A stretch of DNA of 39,601 nt from RUG100 sp034927505 (GTDB taxonomy: Bacteria; Bacillota; Clostridia; Peptostreptococcales; Anaerovoracaceae), in the NCBI GenBank assembly GCA_034927505.1, contig JAYFPY010000051.1, forward strand, positions 1-39,601, read 5' to 3'. How positions within the stretch are numbered: position 1 is the first letter of the stretch; the number at the start of each line of letters is the position of its first letter. The notes under the pieces were generated by a model. It saw nothing but the letters and a program-made list of their open reading frames with translations. It had not been told where the DNA came from and did no database searches. The translations under genes and the position numbers were made by a program. Below are positions 1 through 5,986 of this stretch, piece after piece.

Positions 1-1
1 G

Positions 2-43
2 ATAGAAAAGATGCGAAAGATCTGCGGACAAACGAAAAAATGA
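2..43 (+). CDS. C-terminal tail of an upstream gene (partial)
   Basis: The first bases read in frame 2 as a short, Lys-rich tail (IEKMRKICGQTKK) followed by TGA at 41-43. A strong terminator hairpin follows on the same strand about 30 bp later, as expected after the end of a plus-strand gene. Thirteen residues are too few to name a product, and frame 1 is also open here, so the frame choice is tentative. Confidence 0.3.
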   Translation: MEKMRKICGQTKK

Positions 44-71
44 ATACCGTACGCACATTACCGAATTTTTT

Positions 72-125
72 AAAAGCCCTGTACCCTAGCAGTTTCGCTG
101 GGCACAGAGCTTTTTTCTCTTTTTA
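72..125. terminator. Bidirectional rho-independent terminator
   Basis: An imperfect hairpin pairs AAAAGC with GCTTTT, CTGT with ACAG and CCC with GGG around a short loop near 90-95. It is followed on the plus strand by TTTTTTCTCTTTTT and on the minus strand by TTTTAAAAAATT. It sits between a plus-strand gene end and the 3' end of the minus-strand uptake operon, so it probably serves both. Nothing else is visible in 126-178. Confidence 0.75.
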
Positions 126-178
126 ACTGTCAAACAAGGGAGTATAACATTACTGTAGTTGTTGTCAAGGCAACATTA

Positions 179-682
179 TTATTTTATGAATTCGATTTTA
201 TCGACCTTTCTGGTCCAGTAAGCCGAATCAGAATCTCTGATAATTATCCTGCACGGTTCAGAATCTCCATCCAGGGGCTTATCATTGATTCCAAAAGCGA
301 GCATTATCTGATTGTCTTTCAGAAATGACTTGTTTATCTTGGCCGAATAATCATCTGTTCCATAGAACACTATATCAGAAAACTGTTCCTGAGATGTATC
401 ATATCCCTTTAATATCGTATCCAGCCACACGCCCGTTGCCTGAACTTTTCCTATTTTATCGCTGGTGCTTTCCGCCTTGATAGTTTCGCAATCCATTTTC
501 TTCAGATCCGCGATCGTCAAAACGATATCCTTTTTTTCTATGCCTGTAAACGTTATTGTCTTATCTTCGTATCCGCTGATATCTATATTGTCCGGCTGAC
601 CGCATGCAATAGTACATGTCATTATGATCATGCACAAAACCAATACCGATATTTTTTTCACCGTTTTGTTCCACCTTCCCAT
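179..682 (-). CDS. Small lipoprotein with possible sulfite-oxidase/molybdopterin-type fold
   Basis: This is the last gene of the uptake operon. It has a lipoprotein signal (hydrophobic stretch about residues 11-26, lipobox T-I-A-C27), so it should be anchored outside the membrane. The mature part has features seen in small oxidoreductase molybdopterin-binding-like domains: a beta segment with LTIADLKKM near the start, the G-V-x-L-x-x-I-L pattern (about 83-91), an FYGTDDY stretch, and a C-terminal part with YW. I see no clear cofactor residues. It may be a substrate-binding or docking protein rather than an enzyme. ATG at 682 lies 11 bp after the DUF2149 gene. A GTG start at 661 is a real alternative: it has a better Shine-Dalgarno (AGGTGG) and gives a classic KKISVLVL signal. 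The related fold in the 422-aa protein of the same operon suggests a common ligand. Confidence 0.7.
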   Translation of the reverse strand: MGRWNKTVKKISVLVLCMIIMTCTIACGQPDNIDISGYEDKTITFTGIEKKDIVLTIADLKKMDCETIKAESTSDKIGKVQATGVWLDTILKGYDTSQEQFSDIVFYGTDDYSAKINKSFLKDNQIMLAFGINDKPLDGDSEPCRIIIRDSDSAYWTRKVDKIEFIK

Positions 683-693
683 CAGGCATTGCC

Positions 694-987
694 CTATTCA
701 TCTTCAATAACGTACATCTTGCCTGTATTTGGGTCTTTATATACCTTACCCATTTCCTTCAAATCTTTTTTGTCCATCTCTGCCTGGCTCTGCTGCTGTT
801 TGATACTGTCGACTTTATATGGAGTCTTAGTAACATCGACATTCCATGCTGCTATCAAAGCAATGATAAGACCGCATGCAAACACCAGCATGACATCTAC
901 CAAATTTGCCATCCCATCCATGGGATTGATATATTCATTATGCTTCCTTCCGGCACGCAGTTTTCCTACATTCCTGGTAATACGCAT
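694..987 (-). CDS. DUF2149 / ExbD-like proton-channel partner
   Basis: This 97-aa protein has one membrane segment (about 27-46) preceded by a positively charged N-terminus, and a short extracytoplasmic tail. The segment reads NLVDVMLVFACGL, closely resembling the ExbD/TolR transmembrane helix with its conserved proton-carrying Asp (here D31). This matches the DUF2149 family, found next to MotA/TolQ/ExbB proteins. It should sit in the inner membrane with the ExbB-like protein and couple proton flow to movement of its outer domain. The tail is about 50 residues, shorter than ExbD's periplasmic domain. The start codon overlaps the exbB-like stop (TAATG), so the two are translationally coupled. 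Confidence 0.85.
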   Translation of the reverse strand: MRITRNVGKLRAGRKHNEYINPMDGMANLVDVMLVFACGLIIALIAAWNVDVTKTPYKVDSIKQQQSQAEMDKKDLKEMGKVYKDPNTGKMYVIEDE

Positions 988-1634
988 TATTCTTCGCCTC
1001 TTTCTGCTGCATCCTGTGACTGTACTTCAAGAATACACTCCATGATCGTCTCCAGTCCTACAATATATTTTTCATACCACCTTTTCCTTATCGCTGAGAT
1101 CACATATGCCACTGCCCCGCTGACCAGTCCTGCAACTGTAGTATCAAATGCTATCAAAAGTGAATCAGATAAAGTCTTTGTATCTCCCTGACCAAGAGCA
1201 ATGAGTCCGGGTCCAAGAGGAATGAGCGTGCCCAACAGTCCAAACATAGGCGCTATCCGTGCAATGACATCCGACATCTTTGTGATTCTATCATAATGAT
1301 CCTGCTCCTCAAAAAGCAGTTCTCTTGCCAAAGCCTCTCTGCTGTCATCTGACAGATTGCCTCGTATGATCAGCTCCTTTATAGCTTTTTTCTGTCTCTT
1401 CAAAAGCCCGCAGTTCTTCATATAATCTTCAAGCCGATATCTGTCCATGCCCTGTATATCATCTATCACTTCCGGTATTTTAGCCTTTAAATGCCTTCTG
1501 TCAGAAAATACTTCTGCAATAATACTGCCTACCATTACAATTGCAGCTGCAATCAACAATAACAATATGATTATTGTCGGTGTCTGAAGAGAACTCGTCA
1601 CCAGTCTCAATATATCTTTAACTAAATTTTCCAC
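987..1634 (-). CDS. MotA/TolQ/ExbB-family proton channel protein
   Basis: A 215-aa membrane protein with three predicted helices (about 17-41, 124-146, 158-182) and a large cytoplasmic part between the first two, the ExbB/TolQ topology. The second helix has the family signature IAPMFGLLGTLIPL (T136) and the third has AFDTTVAGLVSG (T165/T166), where the channel threonines lie in ExbB. Together with the DUF2149 protein it should form a proton-driven motor complex. The start is GTG, placed directly after the stop of the upstream gene (TAA-GTG), with GGAGG 9 bp upstream. ExbB/TolQ systems normally energise transport across an outer membrane. Here it is found with Gram-positive-type lipoproteins and a C-terminally anchored surface protein, which is unusual. 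Confidence 0.9.
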   Translation of the reverse strand: MENLVKDILRLVTSSLQTPTIIILLLLIAAAIVMVGSIIAEVFSDRRHLKAKIPEVIDDIQGMDRYRLEDYMKNCGLLKRQKKAIKELIIRGNLSDDSREALARELLFEEQDHYDRITKMSDVIARIAPMFGLLGTLIPLGPGLIALGQGDTKTLSDSLLIAFDTTVAGLVSGAVAYVISAIRKRWYEKYIVGLETIMECILEVQSQDAAERGEE

Positions 1635-2903
1635 TTATTTTACCTCCTTCAAATACATCAGTATCCTATATACTGCACCGCCGGCGGCGCAGATCATTGC
1701 TCCTGTTACGGCTATCGGTGCCGCTCTCTTGTCTCTCTTTTGTGCATCAAGGGCAGTTGCACCGCCGGCCATCTTTTCTCTGTCATACATAGAGCCTCCC
1801 AGCACTATTTCTCTGATGCCGGCAGATCTTATTTTGCCCTTGCTTGTGCCTGTTTCGTTCTGCCTATTTTTTGAGTCTGACACAGCAGGCGTATTATTTC
1901 CATTTTCTTTTTCAGTCTTCTTTTTTCCATCCACTCCGTTGATGACAACTGACCGGCTTACTCCATTATCCGAAGTGGCAGTAATCGTCACCTTGCCTTT
2001 TTTCTTTATCGTCACTACACCATGTTTGTCTACCGTCGCTATCGATGTATCGCTGCTGGACCACGTCACATTTCCGCTGACTTTGTCTTGGAAAAGTTCC
2101 TGCCCTTTTAGTGTTGCTGTTATCTTTTCTTTACTGCCCACCTTTAGATTTTTCTGGGACAGATCCAATGATATCCCCGTGACATCAGATGCTTTCCCGT
2201 ATAGAGTTACATCTACTCCAAATATCCAGTAAGCCGAGTTCATCGAAGACCAGTCGCCGCAGGCTGTATTTTCCTGCATAGCCGTCTGCCCCACACAGAA
2301 TCGATAACTTCTTCTTTCATCCATTGATCCCGGCTCCAATTTTTCCGAAGGACTTTTTGTGGCATAACTTTCGATCGCCAAAATCGCAGGAACCGTTTCT
2401 GCACCGGACAATGACCCATCCTTAGGAATGACAGCATTGCCGTCCTCGTTTTCATAATTGCCTCTAAGTTTTGGATAATAATATCTTGTTTTGTTTACCC
2501 ATTGATCCATATTCAGCGATACAAACCAGTTGTTCACTTTTGTTCCGTCTGTAGTCCTCAAGTTTATCGTTTGTACTGACCCCGGATCTATGCCTGCAGC
2601 CTCAAGCATATCAAGTATCGTAACCCCTCTTGCAACAGTTCCCATCACCGTTCCCACTCTTGTAACATTTGAATAATAGTATGTATTCGTTCCGCAGGCT
2701 TCCAGATCATCTCTGGTAAGTTTTGCTTTGACCCTGTAGTCTTTATCATCGCCAAAATATCCGACCCTGACGTTCAAAGTCCGGCCCGGCGTTTCTGCGA
2801 AAGCATTGTCACAGAAAAAAATCCCAACAGAACCCATTATTATTCCTACGCAAAATACTGCAGTAAAAATCTTTATTAAACAATTGCGCACTTTCTTTTT
2901 CAT
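1635..2903 (-). CDS. Membrane-anchored surface protein: molybdopterin-type-fold region, Big_2 Ig domain, C-terminal TM
   Basis: The 422-aa product starts at ATG 2903, one base after the stop of the binding-protein gene. Residues 1-36 form a signal peptide ending AFA. Residues about 45-236 hold LTRDDLEAC, G-V-T-I-L-D-M-L (93-100), TTDG and AYW motifs resembling the fold of the small lipoprotein at the operon's end. Residues 240-322 are a Big_2 bacterial Ig-like domain (VTGISLDLSQ, WSSSDTSIATVDKHG, KGKVTITATS). A low-complexity polar linker (about 325-360) leads to a basic stretch and a C-terminal helix (395-416). The protein would be held in the membrane with its domains in the wall space. No enzyme residues are obvious. 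Its position between the binding protein and the ExbB/ExbD pair suggests it receives a substrate or transmits force. There is no LPXTG motif. Confidence 0.75.
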   Translation of the reverse strand: MKKKVRNCLIKIFTAVFCVGIIMGSVGIFFCDNAFAETPGRTLNVRVGYFGDDKDYRVKAKLTRDDLEACGTNTYYYSNVTRVGTVMGTVARGVTILDMLEAAGIDPGSVQTINLRTTDGTKVNNWFVSLNMDQWVNKTRYYYPKLRGNYENEDGNAVIPKDGSLSGAETVPAILAIESYATKSPSEKLEPGSMDERRSYRFCVGQTAMQENTACGDWSSMNSAYWIFGVDVTLYGKASDVTGISLDLSQKNLKVGSKEKITATLKGQELFQDKVSGNVTWSSSDTSIATVDKHGVVTIKKKGKVTITATSDNGVSRSVVINGVDGKKKTEKENGNNTPAVSDSKNRQNETGTSKGKIRSAGIREIVLGGSMYDREKMAGGATALDAQKRDKRAAPIAVTGAMICAAGGAVYRILMYLKEVK

Positions 2904-2904
2904 C

Positions 2905-3948
2905 TCAATATCCCAGTTCTTTTTTAGTGAATTTTTTTCCATATGACAACTTATAAAACTCTTCGACATTTTTATCAAGCTGCTCGTTTGTCATTTTTTC
3001 AGGATACAATTTATTCATCATATAATCAATACCCAATGCGCTGACTATACCGGGAAATTCCCAGGAGTCCTCTTTCGCCGGCATGACATATATATGTTTG
3101 TTCTTTACAGCTTTCATTTCAGACCAGGCTTTATCTTTATACAGATCTTCAGCTGTATAATTTGCACTTTCGCTCCCTGTTATGAATATGTAATCCGGAT
3201 CCCATTGAAATATCTGTTCAGCCCCCGCTGTCGGCCAAAGTTCAGTGGCTTTCAAATCATCTGCCGAGTTTATCCCTCCGGCAGTTTCTATCATATTTCC
3301 CTGCAGCATAGTGCCGTCAGCAATTTTTCCAATGCTAGTTCCCATCACGATCGCCGTCTTTTTATCTTTGATGTCTGCTGTAAGTTCTTTGTCATATTTG
3401 ATCTTTTTTTTGTAATACGAAATCAATTTCTTTGATTTTTTCTCCTGCCCCAGCACTTTGCCCATTATATCCAATGCTGTGATCATATCATCTGTCGTTT
3501 CAAAAGAAAGACCAACTGCAGGTATACCTATCTCCTCTACTGAATCAAGAGTATCTACATCACTTGCTTTATGAAAAAACACATCCGGTTTTAATTCTGC
3601 CAGAGCTTCTATATCTGCAACGCCCTGCCCCACATCTTTCGCATCTTTCAATGAAGGCTGCAGCTCAAGAAGAAAATCTTCTTTTTTCCCGCATCCCGTT
3701 ATTTTATCGCCTTCATCCAGACTTAAAATAAATCTTATTACAGCACGATAACACAATGCTATGCTGTCTATTTTTTTTGGCACTGTGACTTCCCGGTTTG
3801 CCTGGTCTACTATTGTTATGTTCGTGTCTGTTTCTTCAATGATCGTCCCCGGCTTTTTATCGTTCTTTGACGTATCGGAATCTCCGCATCCCGCCAGCGA
3901 CACTGTCAATGCTATGCAAATGATCAGTACTATTATTTTTTTTATCAT
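2905..3948 (-). CDS. ABC importer substrate-binding lipoprotein (BtuF/FepB-like)
   Basis: A 347-aa lipoprotein with lipobox L-A-G-C near residue 21, followed by a polar linker and a type III periplasmic-binding fold: ITIVDQANREVTVPKKIDSIA at the N-terminal lobe, ADIEALAELKPDVFF, a long linking helix, then WDPDYIFITGSE in the C-terminal lobe. This family binds iron-siderophores, haem, cobalamin or oxyanion complexes, and the sequence does not settle which. The start chosen (ATG 3948) overlaps the ATPase stop as ATGA; an upstream in-frame ATG at 4056 lies inside the ATPase gene and would lose the signal peptide position. It delivers its ligand to the FecCD permease encoded two genes upstream. 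Confidence 0.88.
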   Translation of the reverse strand: MIKKIIVLIICIALTVSLAGCGDSDTSKNDKKPGTIIEETDTNITIVDQANREVTVPKKIDSIALCYRAVIRFILSLDEGDKITGCGKKEDFLLELQPSLKDAKDVGQGVADIEALAELKPDVFFHKASDVDTLDSVEEIGIPAVGLSFETTDDMITALDIMGKVLGQEKKSKKLISYYKKKIKYDKELTADIKDKKTAIVMGTSIGKIADGTMLQGNMIETAGGINSADDLKATELWPTAGAEQIFQWDPDYIFITGSESANYTAEDLYKDKAWSEMKAVKNKHIYVMPAKEDSWEFPGIVSALGIDYMMNKLYPEKMTNEQLDKNVEEFYKLSYGKKFTKKELGY

Positions 3949-4724
3949 AGTTTTGGCGCCACACAGGCAATTCTGTCCATTTCGTCTATATAAACCAGAC
4001 GAAGCTGACAATTGTATACCCGTGAAAGGCTTTCCTCCGTAATAATTTCCCGGCATGGTCCGCTGACCATGTGACCGTCTTTATCTATTATACCGGCCTT
4101 GTCGCCAAGAAGAAGTGCATGGTCCGGATTATGTGTCGTTATCACGACCGCATATCCTTTATGTGCCATTTTTCTTATCATTTTCAATGTTCGATGCTGA
4201 TTCCCGTAGTCCAGATGAGCTGTAGGTTCATCAAACAGTATGACTTCAGGTTCCTGCGCTGTCGCTCTTGCGATCATCGCCTGCTGCCGCTCACCACCGC
4301 TTATTTCCATATATGATCTGTTTGCAAGATGGCTTATCCCCATCTCATCAAGTATCTCCATACACAGTTCTTCATCTTCCTTTGCCGGTCTTCCAAACAC
4401 CCCAACTTTTGGCGCGCGACCCATCAGCACAAAATCCAAAACAGTATAATCGAATGAAGGCGTATGATTTTGAGGAACATATCCGACTATGCGGGCGATC
4501 TCCTTCGGCATCATTGTTCTGATGTCATTGCCATCAAGGATTATATCTCCACTGTCCGGTTTCAGCAGTCCTGCCATGCAGTTCAGCAATGTCGACTTTC
4601 CTGCACCGTTAGGCCCCAGTATTTCAAATATCTGTCCCTTTTCCAGTGTAAGCGAAACATTATTCAAGATACTTCTTTCTCCGCCGGGATATTTAAAATC
4701 AACTTTTTTTATTTCATAAATCAT
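3945..4724 (-). CDS. ABC importer ATPase (FecE/BtuD-like)
   Basis: A 259-aa ATP-binding subunit with Walker A GPNGAGKST, Q-loop PQNHTPSFD, signature SGGERQQAMIARA and Walker B VILFDEPTAHLD followed by a switch His (TTHNPDH). Length and motifs fit ATPases of iron-complex/cobalamin importers. ATG at 4724 overlaps the permease stop (ATGA) and the next gene starts inside its own stop, so permease, ATPase and binding protein are translationally coupled. A longer in-frame ORF extends into the permease gene but has no family similarity. Confidence 0.93.
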   Translation of the reverse strand: MIYEIKKVDFKYPGGERSILNNVSLTLEKGQIFEILGPNGAGKSTLLNCMAGLLKPDSGDIILDGNDIRTMMPKEIARIVGYVPQNHTPSFDYTVLDFVLMGRAPKVGVFGRPAKEDEELCMEILDEMGISHLANRSYMEISGGERQQAMIARATAQEPEVILFDEPTAHLDYGNQHRTLKMIRKMAHKGYAVVITTHNPDHALLLGDKAGIIDKDGHMVSGPCREIITEESLSRVYNCQLRLVYIDEMDRIACVAPKL

Positions 4725-5716
4725 CTCAAATTCGCCCTCTGTCTGTAAAGAAGCCATGCATAAAAAGGTGCTCCAATAATGCCCGTCAGTATGCTCACAG
4801 GCATTTCCGCCGGCCCTATCATCCTTGTTACTGTATCTACCAGCAGCATAAATACTCCTCCTAAAAGGCAGGCCGCCGGCAGCAGCCTCCTGTTGTTCGA
4901 CCCTACCATCATCCTTCCAAAATGCGGTATGACCAGTCCCACCCAGCCGATCGTTCCTGAGATGCAAACAGCTCCGGCCGTCAATATCGTTGAACAAACT
5001 ATGCAAACTCCACGCATAACAGGTACATTTGTACCAAGACTCCTTGCCTCCTGCTCTCCAAGAGACATGATATCTATCCAAAAACTCATCGCCAGAAGTA
5101 CCACAGCGGCTATGACAGTTAATGGCAGTATCCCCAAAATCGAGGATGCTTTCACATAAGCAAAACTCCCCAGCTGCCAGTATGTAATGGCCGCCAGTTC
5201 TGTGTCCGGATCAGCCACATATTTAATGAATCCCAATATGGAACTCATTGCGCCTGATACTATTATCCCCGACAGAACCAGCATTATATTTGAATTGCTT
5301 CGCACTGCCCTTGGTATCAGCAATGTGAAAAAAACAGCCAGCAATCCTCCGGCAAAGGCACACACCTGTATCATCGTTCCGGCAAAAGAAAACAGGATCG
5401 CTATTGCTGCACCTATACATGCTCCCGAAGACACCCCCAAAAATTCCGGGCTTACTAAAGGATTCTTGAATATTCCCTGATATACCGCTCCTGAAAGAGC
5501 GAGAGAAGATCCGACTATCACAGTTGCCATAACTCTCGGCATTCTGACGCTCAGTATTATCTTCGCATCCATTGTGTCCCCTGTTGACTGTCCAAATATA
5601 ATGCGGAAACAATCTGCGACAGAAACGCTGTATTTTCCAACACAAAGACATGCGATGATCAGAATCATCAGCGCCGCAAATAAACCGAAATTTATAACTC
5701 TTCCCCTCTTTGCCAT
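4721..5716 (-). CDS. FecCD-type ABC importer permease (BtuC-like)
   Basis: A 331-aa, highly hydrophobic protein of the FecCD/BtuC family, expected to have about ten helices. Typical landmarks are PRVMATVIVGSSLALSGAVYQ, FKNPLVSPEFLGVSSGA, and GWVGLVIPHFGRMMVG, which holds the coupling helix contacting the ATPase. ATG 5716 is chosen because it has a GGAAAG Shine-Dalgarno and gives the usual family length; the in-frame ATG at 5821 would add 35 polar residues unlike the family and would lie across the promoter. It is the first gene of the uptake operon and diverges from the B12-dependent ribonucleotide reductase, which makes cobalamin one plausible substrate. Confidence 0.92.
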   Translation of the reverse strand: MAKRGRVINFGLFAALMILIIACLCVGKYSVSVADCFRIIFGQSTGDTMDAKIILSVRMPRVMATVIVGSSLALSGAVYQGIFKNPLVSPEFLGVSSGACIGAAIAILFSFAGTMIQVCAFAGGLLAVFFTLLIPRAVRSNSNIMLVLSGIIVSGAMSSILGFIKYVADPDTELAAITYWQLGSFAYVKASSILGILPLTVIAAVVLLAMSFWIDIMSLGEQEARSLGTNVPVMRGVCIVCSTILTAGAVCISGTIGWVGLVIPHFGRMMVGSNNRRLLPAACLLGGVFMLLVDTVTRMIGPAEMPVSILTGIIGAPFYAWLLYRQRANLR

Positions 5717-5791
5717 TTTTTCTCGCTTTCCGCAAATCTTAATATTTACAGTCTGTTTGTTGCCACGACCATAAACTTTGATAACAGAATA

Positions 5792-5820
5792 ATAATAACA
5801 ATTAAATATGTTTATGTCCA
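5792..5820 (-). promoter_or_regulatory. Promoter of the uptake operon
   Basis: On the minus strand TGGACA (5815-5820) is followed after exactly 17 bp by TATTAT (5792-5797), giving a start near 5785 and a leader of about 70 nt. A TGATAAC element lies just beyond the -10 and could be a metal-regulator half site, but no full Fur box is present. The leader is too short for a cobalamin riboswitch. Confidence 0.6.
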
Positions 5821-5852
5821 TACAGAATCCATTTGAGTTCGACCAACTGCTT

Positions 5853-5867
5853 AGAGACTCTGTCTCT
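5853..5867. repeat. Short inverted repeat between divergent promoters
   Basis: AGAGAC and GTCTCT form a perfect 6-bp inverted repeat around TCT, midway between the divergent uptake-operon and nrdJ promoters. It has no U-run, so it is a possible operator rather than a terminator. The rest of the 5717-5986 gap holds the two promoters and the candidate NrdR boxes, and no gene. Confidence 0.3.
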
Positions 5868-5885
5868 TATTACTTGCACTTCAGA

Positions 5886-5901
5886 AATGTACATATTGTG
5901 C
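5886..5901 (+). promoter_or_regulatory. Candidate NrdR box 1
   Basis: The core ACATATTGTG matches the right part of the NrdR consensus (ATATATWGTGT) well, but the left half is weak. It lies 32 bp (about three helical turns) upstream of a second candidate box, the usual tandem spacing for NrdR sites. Confidence 0.4.
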
Positions 5902-5910
5902 ATTCGCCTC

Positions 5911-5939
5911 TTGCAAACATCAATATATGGTAGTATACT
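5911..5939 (+). promoter_or_regulatory. nrdJ promoter
   Basis: TTGCAA (5911-5916) and TATACT (5934-5939) are separated by exactly 17 bp, with transcription expected to begin near 5946, about 40 nt before the nrdJ start codon. Confidence 0.75.
5918..5933 (+). promoter_or_regulatory. Candidate NrdR box 2, inside the promoter spacer
   Basis: This 16-bp site has the CAATATAT core and a GGT right arm resembling the NrdR consensus, with weak flanks. It fills almost exactly the gap between the -35 and -10 elements of nrdJ, where a bound repressor would block RNA polymerase. Confidence 0.4.
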
Positions 5940-5986
5940 TTTATTTATCAAATATTTGCAAAATGGAGAAATGAACGGAGGGGAAA

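Noticed and set aside
5717..5791. Cobalamin riboswitch before the importer operon
   Set aside because: The leader is only about 70 nt and shows no B12-box; such riboswitches need about 200 nt.
5781..5800. Fur box at the importer promoter
   Set aside because: Only one TGATAAC half-site is present; the rest does not match the 19-bp consensus.
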